From positions 1 through 58,887 of the forward strand of contig JAEERC010000071.1 in NCBI GenBank assembly GCA_016285645.1: a stretch of 58,887 nt of DNA, in the 5' to 3' direction. Below are positions 20,988 to 30,998 of this stretch, piece after piece. The stretch is from Clostridiaceae bacterium. Lineage in GTDB: Bacteria > Bacillota > Clostridia > Oscillospirales > Acutalibacteraceae. The notes below the pieces were generated by a model that saw only the letters and a list, made by a program, of their open reading frames with translations, was not told where the DNA came from and made no database searches. The position numbers and the translations under genes were made by a program. How positions within the stretch are numbered: the first letter of the stretch is position 1; every line of letters begins with the position of its first letter.

Positions 20988-21737
20988 GTGCGCAATCTGC
21001 TTGTGGAACTCGCCTATGACGGCCGCGCCTATCACGGCTGGCAGGTGCAGGAAAACGCGCCCACCGTGCAGCAGACCTTTCAGGATGCCTGGCAGCAGAT
21101 ATGCCGTGTGCGCGACAATGTTGTCGGCTGCTCGAGAACGGACGCCGGAGTGCACGCGAATATGTTTTTCTGCAATGTAAGAACAGACACTTCTCTTGAA
21201 TGCGAAAAACTCGTCACGGCTCTCAATGCCGTGCTTCCGGATGACATAGTCGTAAAAAGCTGCAGGGAAGTACCCTGTGAATTTCACGCGAGGTACGACT
21301 GCGTTTCAAAAGAATACATTTACAGAATACTCGATTCCTCCGTCTCCTCGCCGTTTCTGAACGGCCTTGTATGGCATTACAAATACCGCCTCGATGAAAA
21401 CCTGCTCAACGAATGCGCGAAATGCTTTCTCGGCACTCACGATTTTTCGGGCTTCTGCTCGGCGGGCAGCAGCGTGGAGGACACCGTGCGCACCGTTTAC
21501 AGAAGTGAAGTTACAAGGCAGGGCGACGAGGTCGTTTTCAGAATCGAAGCGGACGGCTTTCTCTACAATATGGTAAGAATCATCACGGGCACGCTCATAG
21601 CGGTCGCTCAGGGTAAAATAAAAAAAGAGGACCTGCCCGCGATAATCGAATCGCACGAACGAGCCCTCGCGGGCCCCACGGCTCCCCCTCAGGGTCTATA
21701 TTTAAACAGAGTCAATTACGGAGGTGAAATCCGTTGA
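20988..21737 (+). CDS. truA: tRNA pseudouridine synthase A
   Basis: Makes pseudouridine at positions 38-40 of the tRNA anticodon arm. The catalytic Asp is Asp52 in CSRTDAGVHA; DGRAYHGWQVQ near the N-terminus and DGFLYNMVRIITGTL in the second half are standard TruA segments. The start is GTG at 20988, with AAAGGAG upstream. The length of 249 residues is normal. Its last codons overlap the next start (TTGA). Confidence 0.96.
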   Translation: MRNLLVELAYDGRAYHGWQVQENAPTVQQTFQDAWQQICRVRDNVVGCSRTDAGVHANMFFCNVRTDTSLECEKLVTALNAVLPDDIVVKSCREVPCEFHARYDCVSKEYIYRILDSSVSSPFLNGLVWHYKYRLDENLLNECAKCFLGTHDFSGFCSAGSSVEDTVRTVYRSEVTRQGDEVVFRIEADGFLYNMVRIITGTLIAVAQGKIKKEDLPAIIESHERALAGPTAPPQGLYLNRVNYGGEIR

Positions 21738-22912
21738 AAATACAACTTAAAAACCCGTTTGCGAAAAAGAACGCCGACGGCGAAAACAGCGAGCGGTTCA
21801 AAAAAATCAGACGGATTCTGATAATCGCCGCCGTCATAATCGCGGTTATCGCCACGGCTTTTGTGGCGGCAAAAACAGTCGGGAATGTCGCCGTCTCAAA
21901 TGTTACAGACCTTTTCCGCAAAACGCTTATGTCGTCGTCAAACGGCGGCTGGCCGCTTGAAGTCGAAAGTCTCACTTTAAACGAAATCAAGCCCGTCAAC
22001 AACGACATACTGCTCCTCTATAACGACAAGGCGCAGTATATCACCGACAAAGCCAGAACAATGGGCTCAATACAGTATGACGCCTCAAACTCGAGAGTGA
22101 TAACAAATAACGGCAGGTCGCTTTCCTACGACACAATAAAGGGAAATGTCCTGCTTCTCAGCCGCACGGAAAAACTCGGCGAAATAAAATCGGACGGCAA
22201 AATAATCACCGCCGCTCTTTCGTCTCACGGCAATTTTGCCCTCGTTACAAACGGCGGGGAGAATGTGCTGAGCAAAATCACCGTCTATTCCCCGTCCTGC
22301 AAGCCCGTGTTCGAATGGAACTGCGCCGATGAAAGAATCATCGACGCCGCCTTCTCCCCGAACGGCAAAAGAATATCCATTCTCGCCGTAGGCGTGCAGA
22401 ACGCCTCAATCTACAGCCGCCTTACAGTTTTTGACACCGACAGCACCGAGGCGGTTCAGAACCTCTCCTATGAATATTCCATGATGGTCAGAGTCTTCGT
22501 GACCTCGAAAAATGTTACGATGGTCGCAGGCGACAACCAGTTTATTGTTTATGATAAAAACTACGACAGAATTGACACCCTCGAATACAGCGAGGATCAG
22601 CTCAACGGCGTATCGTTTGACGACAACGGCAACGCCGTGCTCGCTTTAAAGGAATTCGGCGGCGCGCAGACAAGGATTTACCGCTACTCCGCAAAAGGCT
22701 TGAAAACCGCCGAAACAACGGTAGCGGGCGAAGCCGATTATGTGCGCAGTTATCTCAATTCCGTCGCCGTGGTCTCGGGCAGAAACGCTACGGTGCTCAA
22801 CAGGGAGGGTCAGGTTATAAAAACCGTCACCTTCGAGAGCGTGCCCGACAAAGTAATTTTTACGTCAAATCACTTCTTCACACTTGAAGAGAATACAATG
22901 AAACGCTATTAA
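21734..22912 (+). CDS. DUF5711-like single-pass membrane protein with beta-propeller-like repeats
   Basis: Protein of 392 residues with a cytoplasmic lysine-rich start, one membrane helix (about 28-48, ILIIAAVIIAVIATAF) and a large outer domain whose recurring beta segments (LLLYNDKAQYITD, NFALVTNGGENVL, DNQFIVYDKNYD) look like a WD/PQQ-style propeller. This fits the Clostridia DUF5711 family, whose function is unknown. The start is TTG at 21734 with GGAGGTG nine bases upstream, overlapping truA by four bases. It lies before a CvpA-type gene, a pairing that suggests an envelope role. Confidence 0.7.
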   Translation: MKIQLKNPFAKKNADGENSERFKKIRRILIIAAVIIAVIATAFVAAKTVGNVAVSNVTDLFRKTLMSSSNGGWPLEVESLTLNEIKPVNNDILLLYNDKAQYITDKARTMGSIQYDASNSRVITNNGRSLSYDTIKGNVLLLSRTEKLGEIKSDGKIITAALSSHGNFALVTNGGENVLSKITVYSPSCKPVFEWNCADERIIDAAFSPNGKRISILAVGVQNASIYSRLTVFDTDSTEAVQNLSYEYSMMVRVFVTSKNVTMVAGDNQFIVYDKNYDRIDTLEYSEDQLNGVSFDDNGNAVLALKEFGGAQTRIYRYSAKGLKTAETTVAGEADYVRSYLNSVAVVSGRNATVLNREGQVIKTVTFESVPDKVIFTSNHFFTLEENTMKRY

Positions 22913-22924
22913 AGGGGGAATGCG

Positions 22925-23608
22925 ATGGACGAAAATGTTATAAAATACGGGTTGGATTGCATACTCCTGCTATTGTTTGTCCTTCCGGTGCTTTCCGGAC
23001 TCAAAAGAGGACTGATAGTAATGATTATTTCCGCCGTGGCGGCAATTGCCGCGTTCCTGGTCGCGAGAATATTCGCGCCCGACATAGGCAGATGGCTCTA
23101 TGATTCATTTGCGAGGGAACGCATTATTTCCGCCGTTTCGGATGAAATAGCCAAAACGGTTCCCGAGGGAGCCGGGCAGATATCCGCGGCGCTTCCGCAG
23201 CCGGTTATCGCGATTGCCGGTTTTTTCGGAGTGGATCCCGGCGAAATTTTTCCCGGGCTTACTCTCACGGGGGAGAGCGCGGGTGAAATCGCCTCACGCG
23301 CGGTGTCCGCTCTCGCCGAACCGCTTATTATCCCCGCTTTCGGTTTCATATCGTTCGCCGTCAGCGGAACGCTCATATATGTTCTGCTCAACATAGCGCT
23401 CATCCCGGTCAAAGAACTTGTCAAACTGCCTGTACTGAAGCAGGCGAACAAGGCGGCGGGCGCGGCGCTCGGAGCGGTAAAAGGGGTGTTTTATGTAATC
23501 ATTGTCGCCACCGCGGCTGTGATTATTGCGTGCGCGTTTCCCGATACACCTGCAGGTCAGGCGGTCGGATATTCAAAAATAGTCGGGTTAATCCCGTCTG
23601 TAATATAA
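22925..23608 (+). CDS. CvpA family membrane protein
   Basis: Polytopic protein of 227 residues resembling CvpA (colicin V production) proteins: membrane segments at about 9-28 (LDCILLLLFVLPVLSGLKRG), 33-52, 70-90, 138-160 and 186-207. The SGLKRGLIVMIISAV segment after the first helix is the conserved part of the family. The role in Gram-positives is undefined beyond envelope homeostasis. It follows the DUF5711-like gene by 12 bp. Confidence 0.78.
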   Translation: MDENVIKYGLDCILLLLFVLPVLSGLKRGLIVMIISAVAAIAAFLVARIFAPDIGRWLYDSFARERIISAVSDEIAKTVPEGAGQISAALPQPVIAIAGFFGVDPGEIFPGLTLTGESAGEIASRAVSALAEPLIIPAFGFISFAVSGTLIYVLLNIALIPVKELVKLPVLKQANKAAGAALGAVKGVFYVIIVATAAVIIACAFPDTPAGQAVGYSKIVGLIPSVI

Positions 23609-23639
23609 AATGATTTTGCATTTATTCGGAGGTATAATT

Positions 23640-24266
23640 ATGAAAAAAGAAGAACATCTCGTAAAGAATCTGTTTGACGGGTGCATGACAATTCCCAACC
23701 TGCTTTCGGTTATCAGAATTATCCTTGTGCCCTTCTTCGCATATTTCTTTTTGAACGGCGACAAAATCCTCGCCATCTCGATTCTCGCCTTTTCGGGCAT
23801 CACCGATTTTCTTGACGGCAAAATCGCCCGCAAATTCAATCAGGTAAGCCCGCTCGGCAAAATCCTCGACCCCGTTGCCGACAAGATAACAATGCTCACA
23901 ATAGCCGTTATGATGATTATTCTCTTCAGAAAAGCTCAGAGCCCCGTAATCAGAGCGGCAGGTCTCATATTCATAGTATTCATTGTAAAGGAACTCATTT
24001 TTGTCATCGGCGGAGCGGTTATGATAGGCCTCGGCATAAGACCGGGCGCCGCCGAAATCTGGGGCAAGGTGGCAACCTTCGTGTTCTATGTCGTTATGAT
24101 AGCCATACTCCTCATAGGCCCCGAGGTGGGCGCTTTCGGTCAGTTTATGCCCGAGCCCGCAGCTCTCGTGCTTGTGGCGATAAGCGCCGTGTGCACGCTG
24201 GTCGCGTTCGCGAGCTACATCCCCGCGATTATCAGACAGGCGAAAGAAAGATTTTCCAAAGACTGA
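23640..24266 (+). CDS. pgsA: CDP-diacylglycerol-glycerol-3-phosphate 3-phosphatidyltransferase
   Basis: Membrane enzyme that makes phosphatidylglycerophosphate, the committed step to phosphatidylglycerol. The CDP-alcohol phosphotransferase motif is intact: Asp59, Gly60, Ala63, Arg64, Gly73, Asp77, Asp81 (within DFLDGKIARKFNQVSPLG and LDPVADK). About five membrane helices follow. ATG at 23640 has CGGAGGT eight bases upstream; the longer reading lacks a ribosome site. It is 208 residues long. Confidence 0.93.
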   Translation: MKKEEHLVKNLFDGCMTIPNLLSVIRIILVPFFAYFFLNGDKILAISILAFSGITDFLDGKIARKFNQVSPLGKILDPVADKITMLTIAVMMIILFRKAQSPVIRAAGLIFIVFIVKELIFVIGGAVMIGLGIRPGAAEIWGKVATFVFYVVMIAILLIGPEVGAFGQFMPEPAALVLVAISAVCTLVAFASYIPAIIRQAKERFSKD

Positions 24267-24281
24267 TTTTAAGGAGAAAAA

Positions 24282-26567
24282 ATGAAACAGGTTTTATGTT
24301 CAAGATGCAAAAAACGGCCCGCTATGTTTTTTGTCACCAAGGTTGACGGCGACAAAACAACGCAGGAGGGTCTCTGCATAAAATGCGCGCTCGAAATGAA
24401 CATCGGCCCCGTAAAGCAGATTATGGAGAGTATGGGCATTTCGGAAGACGAAATCGACGAGGTCAGCGAGCAGTTTGAGCAGATGTTCGGCGAGGAGGGC
24501 GGCTTTATGCCCGGAGGCGCGGGAACAATGCCGTTTATGCAGAACTTTTCCGCGATGAATCAGGATTCATCCGATTCGTCCGAACAGGCGGGCGCGCCGC
24601 AGGAAAAACGCAAAAAACGCGCAGAGAGGCGGCAGGAGCAGAAGGGGGAGAAGCAGAGAAAGTTTCTCAACCAGTACTGCACCGACCTCACGGCGAAAGC
24701 GCGCAGCGGCAAAATCGACCGCATAATCGGGCGCGAAAACGAGATTTACCGCGCCATTCAGATTCTCTGCCGCCGCACCAAAAACAACCCGTGTTTAATC
24801 GGTGAGCCGGGCGTGGGCAAAACCGCCATAGCCGAAGGTCTCGCCCTCAGAATAGCAAACGGCGATGTTCCCGCGAAACTCGCGAATAAGGAGATTCATC
24901 TTCTCGACCTCACCGCTCTTGTGGCCGGCACGCAGTTCAGAGGTCAGTTTGAAAGCCGTATAAAAGGGCTTGTCGATGAGGTCAAAAGCGAAGGCAACAT
25001 CATCCTCTTCATCGACGAGGTTCACTCACTTGTCGGCACGGGCGACGCGGAGGGCTCAATGAACGCCGCGAATATTCTCAAGCCCTCGCTTTCGAGGGGC
25101 GAAATTCAGATTATAGGCGCCACCACCTTCACGGAATACCGCAAATACATCGAAAAGGACGCCGCCCTCGAGCGCCGTCTTCAGCCCATAAAGGTTGAGG
25201 AACCCTCTATTGAGCAGACGACAGAAATGCTCATCGGCGTCAAGGATTATTACGAAAACTATCATAAAGTAAGAATCACCGACACCCTTGTAGGCAAAGC
25301 GGTTGTGCTCTCCGAGCGCTATATAAACGACCGTTTTCTGCCCGACAAGGCGATAGACCTTCTCGACGAGGCGTGCACCTGCGCGAATCTGCGCAACAAG
25401 CATATAAGCGAGTTCGAAATAGCGCAGGAAAAACTCGCTTCGCTCAAGAAAGAGCAGGAGTCCCTCAGCGACGACACGGGCGAGCAGGATTTCGAGAGAA
25501 TAGCCGAACTCAAAACCGAGATAATGAAACTTGAGGACGGTATGAAGGAACTCGAGGAACTCGCTTCGGACAATCAGGTGCGCGAGGACGACCTCGCCAC
25601 GGTCATCCAGCTCTGGACGGGAATACCCGCTTCCAAGGTCATTGAAAGCGATCTCAAGCGCCTTGCCGAACTTGAGAACAATCTCAAAGCGAAGCTTATC
25701 GGTCAGGATGAGGCAGTGCGCCTTGTAGCCGCCGCCATCCGCAGGGGAAGGGTGCAGATTAGCCCCCGCCGCAGACGCTCGTCGTTTATATTCGTGGGTC
25801 CCACGGGCGTGGGCAAAACAGAGCTTGTAAAACTGCTCGCAAACGAACTTTTTGACACACCCGAAACACTCATACGCCTTGATATGAGCGAGTTTATGGA
25901 AAAACACTCGGTGTCGAGAATCGTCGGCTCGCCCCCCGGCTATGTCGGTTATGACGAGGCGGGTCAGCTCACCGAAAAGGTAAGGCGCAAGCCCTATTCG
26001 GTAATCCTTTTTGACGAAATTGAAAAAGCGCATCCCGATGTTATGAACATCCTTCTCCAGATTCTCGACGAGGGCAAAATAACCGACGCCCACGGCAGAA
26101 ACGTGAGTTTTGAGAACACGGTTATCATAATGACCTCCAACGCGGGCAGCGACCGCAGGGAGGGCGCTCTCGGCTTCGCGAAATCCAAGGGCGAGGCAAC
26201 CCGTGAACGCGCCATGAAAGCGCTTCGCGACTTCCTTCGTCCCGAGTTCATCGGCAGAGTGGACGAGATAGTTGTGTTTAACGATTTAACCCGTGAGGAC
26301 TTTGAGAAAATCGCGGGGCTTATGCTTAACGAGATTGTCGATCCTCTCGCCGACAAGGGCATAAAACTCACCTGGGACAGCGCCGCCGAGGCGGCACTCG
26401 CCGAAATGTCAACCGACGGCACAAGAGGAGCCAGAGACCTTCGCAACGCGGTTCGCCGCGAGGTTGAGGACAAGATAGCCAACAGAATCGTAAACTCCGC
26501 CGACTCGCCTCTCAAGGCGGTTGACATCACCGCGAAGGACGGAAACATTGTTTTGAAATTCAAATAA
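24282..26567 (+). CDS. clpE: ClpE-type AAA+ ATPase with N-terminal zinc finger
   Basis: Hsp100 unfoldase of 761 residues. The N-terminus has a four-Cys zinc finger (Cys6, Cys9, Cys32, Cys35) as in ClpE and McsA instead of the double Clp-N repeat. A charged low-complexity linker (about 90-125) follows. D1 has Walker A GEPGVGKT (174-181); a short coiled-coil M domain (about 380-430) precedes D2 with Walker A GPTGVGKT (506-513) and [14 protein letters not shown]. The GALGFAKS segment in D2 corresponds to the ClpP-docking loop, so it probably feeds a ClpP peptidase encoded elsewhere. No CtsR operator is obvious upstream; it follows pgsA by 15 bp. Confidence 0.87.
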   Translation: MKQVLCSRCKKRPAMFFVTKVDGDKTTQEGLCIKCALEMNIGPVKQIMESMGISEDEIDEVSEQFEQMFGEEGGFMPGGAGTMPFMQNFSAMNQDSSDSSEQAGAPQEKRKKRAERRQEQKGEKQRKFLNQYCTDLTAKARSGKIDRIIGRENEIYRAIQILCRRTKNNPCLIGEPGVGKTAIAEGLALRIANGDVPAKLANKEIHLLDLTALVAGTQFRGQFESRIKGLVDEVKSEGNIILFIDEVHSLVGTGDAEGSMNAANILKPSLSRGEIQIIGATTFTEYRKYIEKDAALERRLQPIKVEEPSIEQTTEMLIGVKDYYENYHKVRITDTLVGKAVVLSERYINDRFLPDKAIDLLDEACTCANLRNKHISEFEIAQEKLASLKKEQESLSDDTGEQDFERIAELKTEIMKLEDGMKELEELASDNQVREDDLATVIQLWTGIPASKVIESDLKRLAELENNLKAKLIGQDEAVRLVAAAIRRGRVQISPRRRRSSFIFVGPTGVGKTELVKLLANELFDTPETLIRLDMSEFMEKHSVSRIVGSPPGYVGYDEAGQLTEKVRRKPYSVILFDEIEKAHPDVMNILLQILDEGKITDAHGRNVSFENTVIIMTSNAGSDRREGALGFAKSKGEATRERAMKALRDFLRPEFIGRVDEIVVFNDLTREDFEKIAGLMLNEIVDPLADKGIKLTWDSAAEAALAEMSTDGTRGARDLRNAVRREVEDKIANRIVNSADSPLKAVDITAKDGNIVLKFK

Positions 26568-26592
26568 TTTATTAATTATATATAATAATTAT

Positions 26593-26621
26593 TTGACTTT
26601 TAACTTGCATTGTGTTAAAAT
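26593..26621 (+). promoter_or_regulatory. Promoter for the PPC-repeat protein gene
   Basis: TTGACT (26593-26598), 17-bp spacer, TAAAAT (26616-26621), in an A+T-rich gap after clpE. About 66 nt of leader precede the ATG at 26688. Confidence 0.6.
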
Positions 26622-26687
26622 GCAGAATACACTGGAACAAAATCCACTCAAATCAAATTTATGCATTTTTCAACAGGAGGAAAGAAA

Positions 26688-28916
26688 ATGAAAACAGGCA
26701 AAAGATTCTTATCCCTGCTTCTTGCGGTAATTATTGCCGTAAGCGGTATCTGTGCAGTCAACATCGCGATTGCTTCCGCGGCTGACTACACAAGCGCGTC
26801 AACCCTTCTTTCGGGTATCGCGACTACCGGCAGCCTCACCGAAACGGGCGTAAAGAACTGGTACAGGTTCACCGCTCCCGCTTCAAGCACGGAAATCACC
26901 TTTACTCACGACGCCAAGTCCGACACCGGCGCGTATTTCAGAGTTCAGGTGTTCACCGAGGCAAACGCCGCTGCCGCAACCAGCCCCAACGCCAGGGAAG
27001 ACTCTCTCGGCACGGACGGCACAAAGACCATCAGCGTAAACACAACCCAGGGCTCGTCCTACTATGTTTCAGTTGAAGCAACATCAACAAACGCAGTAAA
27101 CCTCAGCTACACAGTCAAGTACTCCGCGGCTGTCAACCAGGAAAAAGAGAGCAACGACACCACCGCTTCCGCTACAAACCTCACTATCGGCGCGGCAACC
27201 AAGGGCGTCTGCTCAAGCAACACCGATGTTGACTACTACGCGGTAACTCTTTCCGAATCATTATATCTTGATGTCAAACTTGCCCATACGGCAGTTCCGA
27301 ATGTAACATCCAAATATTTCATCGTTACGATTTTCGCCTCTGACGGCACAACCCGCGTTGAATCCTTCGAGTCCCTCGGCAAGCAGGCAACAAGCTCGCT
27401 CAGCGACCTTGACAGCGTAGGCGAATACGGTGTTCCTCTGGCCCCGGGCAAATATTTCATCAAGGTTGAAGACGGCGGTGCGGTTTCGGGCGCTGAATAC
27501 CAGATTACCGCCATCACAACTCCCATTCCCGATCACGACGACGAGGTTGAAAACAACAACACTCAGTCCACCGCGAACGCAATCAGAAGCGGTATGCCCA
27601 TGCTCGCGGCTCTCAACCAGACCAAAGAGGGCACAAAGGATACCGACGACTTCTTCAAATTCACAATCGACACTCCCGCAATTGTAGGTGTTACCCTTTC
27701 ACACGCCGTAAAGAGCAGCTCGGGCGTTTACTACCGCGTAGAGCTCCTCAACACAGCGGGCGAGCAGATTGACTCTTTCAAGTCACTCGGCAACGACTCA
27801 ACGGTAGCCGGCTCAAAGAAATTCGTCTCCGTAGGCACTTATTACATCCATGTTTACAGAGATCCCAGCGCGGGCGATATCGACTCCATTCTCACCTACT
27901 CGCTCAACGTTGAAATAGCAAAGGTTTCCGGCGCTGAGGAAGAGGCCAACGACGATTTCACTTCGGCAAACGCAATAAGATGCGGAACAGCGACCGAAAG
28001 CACATATTATCACGCGTCTCTCCAGACCGCTGAAGACAAGGACTACTTCAAGTTCACAATTAACCGCGGCTATGTCTATGTCAACTTCTTCAGTGAAGAC
28101 GGCGGCGAATGCAACACGGTTTATCAGGCAACTATCTATGTCCTTTCCGAAAACGCGGGCCTTGTTGAGCACTACAAGATTTTCGACTTCGACGTAACTT
28201 ATGTTGACGGTCAGTTCAAGAGCGGCTGCATAGGCCTCGACAGCGGCACATATTATATTGTTGTTGACCACAAGTCATACGACGCCACCAAGCAGGGCGC
28301 GTACGGCGTAGGTATTCAGTACACCGAATACAACGGCTATGAAACCGAGTTAAACAACACCGCCGCAACAGCCGATAATTTCGAAAAAGGCGAAAGCATG
28401 CTCTACATCAACGCCTCCTGCTTCGACACTTCCGACAATGACTGGTTCAAGTTCAAAACCGAAAAGAAGATTAAATTTACGGTCAACTGCAGAAGAGAAT
28501 ACACCAACGCCGAAAAGGTGGCGGGTGTAAAGGATCCTTCCGAGTACAAGTGGAATGTTGAAGTTTACAACGCGGCGGATCTTTCAAAGCACATTATCTC
28601 ATCGAGCTTCACAAGCTACAAGGATATGTCCGAAACCGAAACACTTGAACCCGGCACATATTATGTGCGCGTAACAGGCGTTTCATCCGCGTTCTCAAAC
28701 AAGAACTATTTCGTCTTCCTTACTTTTGAACAAGATCCCGGTCCGATGAACATAATCACTATAATCATCAACCTCGTCAAAACAATCAGAAATCTTGACT
28801 GGTCCGCGTGGAAACCCTTCCTTGACTGGCTCAAGAACATTGACTGGGTAGCGTCGGTCAAGATCTGGTACAACGCCATCAAGCGTGTAATCGAGTTCAT
28901 CAAAATAATCCGATAG
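26688..28916 (+). CDS. Secreted PPC-repeat protein with amphipathic C-terminal tail
   Basis: Secreted protein of 742 residues. A signal peptide (MKTGKRFLSLLLAVIIAVSG) ends near Ala32. The body contains five related beta-sandwich repeats resembling bacterial pre-peptidase C-terminal (PPC) domains, each with an acidic-Asn lead (EVENNNTQSTANAI, EEANDDFTSANAIR, YETELNNTAATADNF) and a DxDxFKF core (DTDDFFKFTID, EDKDYFKFTIN, SDNDWFKFKTE). The last ~55 residues are very different: Trp/Ile/Lys-rich amphipathic helices (NLDWSAWKPFLDWLKN, AIKRVIEFIKIIR) with no protease domain, sortase motif or membrane anchor. The start has AGGAGG eight bases before ATG 26688. Probably a surface or matrix protein; function unknown. 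Confidence 0.8.
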   Translation: MKTGKRFLSLLLAVIIAVSGICAVNIAIASAADYTSASTLLSGIATTGSLTETGVKNWYRFTAPASSTEITFTHDAKSDTGAYFRVQVFTEANAAAATSPNAREDSLGTDGTKTISVNTTQGSSYYVSVEATSTNAVNLSYTVKYSAAVNQEKESNDTTASATNLTIGAATKGVCSSNTDVDYYAVTLSESLYLDVKLAHTAVPNVTSKYFIVTIFASDGTTRVESFESLGKQATSSLSDLDSVGEYGVPLAPGKYFIKVEDGGAVSGAEYQITAITTPIPDHDDEVENNNTQSTANAIRSGMPMLAALNQTKEGTKDTDDFFKFTIDTPAIVGVTLSHAVKSSSGVYYRVELLNTAGEQIDSFKSLGNDSTVAGSKKFVSVGTYYIHVYRDPSAGDIDSILTYSLNVEIAKVSGAEEEANDDFTSANAIRCGTATESTYYHASLQTAEDKDYFKFTINRGYVYVNFFSEDGGECNTVYQATIYVLSENAGLVEHYKIFDFDVTYVDGQFKSGCIGLDSGTYYIVVDHKSYDATKQGAYGVGIQYTEYNGYETELNNTAATADNFEKGESMLYINASCFDTSDNDWFKFKTEKKIKFTVNCRREYTNAEKVAGVKDPSEYKWNVEVYNAADLSKHIISSSFTSYKDMSETETLEPGTYYVRVTGVSSAFSNKNYFVFLTFEQDPGPMNIITIIINLVKTIRNLDWSAWKPFLDWLKNIDWVASVKIWYNAIKRVIEFIKIIR

Positions 28917-28934
28917 TTTTTACAAACAATAAAG

Positions 28935-28959
28935 CAGCCGTCCTCGGACGGCTGTTTTT
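28935..28959 (+). terminator. Intrinsic terminator after the PPC-repeat gene
   Basis: CAGCCGTC (28935-28942), loop CTCG, GACGGCTG (28947-28954), then TTTTT. Confidence 0.88.
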
Positions 28960-28986
28960 GCGATAAAGAAAAAGGGGATATATATA

Positions 28987-30198
28987 ATGTATATAGATAA
29001 GGATTTCAGGCCCTGCCTGAGGTTTATGGTTGTCAGCGACATCCATTACAAGGATGAACCCGGCGTTGAAAACGAAAGGTTTGAAAAGGCAATCAAAATC
29101 GCCTACCGCCTGAGCGGGGAGCAGGAATATAAGAATCTCGACGCTCTTTATATTGTCGGCGATTTCGCGAACGACGGCAGCGAAAAGCAGATGCTCGCAA
29201 TTAAAAAGACCCTCGATGATAATGTAAAGGAGGGCACGCAGGTCTGCATCACTCTCGCAAGCCACGAGTTCAGCGAAAGAAACGGCGGCGAGCAGGCGGC
29301 TCTCGAACGCTTTTCACGCATTTTCAATATGCCTTATGACGACCACAGGGTGATAAACGGCTTCCATTTCATAAGTCTTACCACCACCCGCGGCTGTCAC
29401 TTTGACGACGCGAAAAAGAAATACGCGAAGGAACAGCTTGAAATCGCGTCAAAGGACGAAGGAAAGCCGATTTTCTTCTTCCAGCATCCCCATATAACCG
29501 ACACCGTTTACGGCAGCATTGACTGGGGCGAAAAGGACCTTATCCCCATCCTCGTAAACTACCCGCAGATTATCAATTTCTCCGGTCACTCCCACGCGCC
29601 GGTAAACGACCCGCGCTCTGTTCATCAGGAGCATTTCACCTCGCTCGGCACGGGCACGCTCTCGTATTTTGAATGCGATGAATATGACAAGGTTTACGGC
29701 ACCGTGCCGCCGAAGGATGAAAACGCCGCGCAGATGCTCATAGTTGAGGCGGATGAAAAGGGCAGAGTCAGGGTTTATCCCTACGATGTGCTCACCGACA
29801 GTTTCTTCCCGAAGCGCTGGGCGATTGACGAGGCTTGGAATCCCGATTCCTTCCTCTACACCGACGACAGGTGGAAAAGCACATATCAGCCGTATTTTGA
29901 GGACGGCGCGAAACTCGATGTCAGCATAGATAACGGCAAAATCAAAGTCGTCATCCCTCAGGCGAAGGATGACGAAGAGGGCTATGTTGACGACTATTTT
30001 GTGAATCTCAGAAACTCAAGGGGATTCATCATTGGGAGGCAGAGCGTTTGGAGCGAATACTACTTTGCCGATATGCCGGAAACCGTGACCGTGCTGTTTG
30101 ACCTGCCCGAAAGCGGCGAATACACAGTTGAGGTCAAGGCGCGCAGTTTCTGGCACACCTTCAGCCGCAACTCGCTCACGGCGAAAATAAGCGTTTAA
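28987..30198 (+). CDS. Calcineurin-like metallophosphoesterase
   Basis: Metallophosphoesterase of 403 residues with dinuclear metal motifs VVSDIHY (Asp18, His20), IVGDFANDG, HPHI and GHSHAP. The motif normally written GNHD appears as ASHEFSER, so the usual Asn ligand/proton donor is replaced; this may shift activity. After the catalytic domain (1-225) comes a beta-rich C-terminal domain (from about 300, with VKVVIPQAKDDEEG-like strands). No signal peptide. It heads a three-gene group (phosphoesterase, HAD phosphatase, MATE exporter) with 11- and 3-bp gaps; no clear promoter is seen after the preceding terminator. Confidence 0.82.
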   Translation: MYIDKDFRPCLRFMVVSDIHYKDEPGVENERFEKAIKIAYRLSGEQEYKNLDALYIVGDFANDGSEKQMLAIKKTLDDNVKEGTQVCITLASHEFSERNGGEQAALERFSRIFNMPYDDHRVINGFHFISLTTTRGCHFDDAKKKYAKEQLEIASKDEGKPIFFFQHPHITDTVYGSIDWGEKDLIPILVNYPQIINFSGHSHAPVNDPRSVHQEHFTSLGTGTLSYFECDEYDKVYGTVPPKDENAAQMLIVEADEKGRVRVYPYDVLTDSFFPKRWAIDEAWNPDSFLYTDDRWKSTYQPYFEDGAKLDVSIDNGKIKVVIPQAKDDEEGYVDDYFVNLRNSRGFIIGRQSVWSEYYFADMPETVTVLFDLPESGEYTVEVKARSFWHTFSRNSLTAKISV

Positions 30199-30209
30199 AG
30201 GAGAATACC

Positions 30210-30995
30210 GTGGAATCATTAAGAAGCAAAAAAGCGTTTATATGCGATATGGACGGTGTCATCTATCACGGCAACTGTCTGCTCGACGGCGCAAAGGAAT
30301 TTGTAGAGTGGCTCGTAAGCAACGAAAAGAAATTCCTCTTTCTCACCAACGCGAGCGGCCTGAGCCCGCTTGAACTCAAACTAAAACTCGCGAGAATGGG
30401 GCTTGACATAAGCGAGGACCATTTTTACACAAGCGCCCTCGCCACGGCTAAATTCCTTCAGAATCAGCTTCCCGGCTGCTCGGCTTATGTAATAGGCGAT
30501 CACGGGCTTTACAACGCCCTCTATGACGCGGGCATCACCATAAACGAGGTGGATCCCGATTTTGTTGTTGTGGGCGAAACAAACGAGTATTCCTACGACC
30601 ACATCGTCAAGGCGATGACCTTCGTAAACAACGGCGCAAGGTTAATCGCCACAAATTACGATATAACCACTCCCGCCGAAAACGGGCTTATACCCGCCTG
30701 CCGCGCCTTTGTGGCTCCCGTTGAGGCAACCACGGGCAAAAAGGCGTATTATATGGGCAAGCCGAACGCCCTTATGATGCGCACGGGTTTGAAGATACTC
30801 GGCGTGCATTCATCCGAAACGGCTATGATAGGCGACAGGATGGACACCGATGTTATCTGCGGTATTGAGAGCGGTCTTGACACCGTGCTTGTGCTCTCGG
30901 GCGTGTCGGACGAAAAAACTCCCGAAGATTTCCCCTACAGACCGCGCTACATACTCAGGGGCGTGGGCGAAATAGCGGGATATAACTGCGATTGA
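30210..30995 (+). CDS. NagD-type HAD-IIA phosphatase
   Basis: HAD phosphatase of the NagD/AraL/4-nitrophenylphosphatase subgroup, acting on sugar or nucleoside phosphates. Nucleophile Asp13 and Asp15 in FICDMDGVIYHG, motif II FLTNASG, the C2 cap domain in the middle, Lys in MGKPNALMM, and motif IV GDRMDTDV are present. The start is GTG at 30210 with AAAGGAG upstream. The length of 261 residues is standard. Substrate unknown. Confidence 0.88.
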   Translation: MESLRSKKAFICDMDGVIYHGNCLLDGAKEFVEWLVSNEKKFLFLTNASGLSPLELKLKLARMGLDISEDHFYTSALATAKFLQNQLPGCSAYVIGDHGLYNALYDAGITINEVDPDFVVVGETNEYSYDHIVKAMTFVNNGARLIATNYDITTPAENGLIPACRAFVAPVEATTGKKAYYMGKPNALMMRTGLKILGVHSSETAMIGDRMDTDVICGIESGLDTVLVLSGVSDEKTPEDFPYRPRYILRGVGEIAGYNCD

Positions 30996-30998
30996 CAA

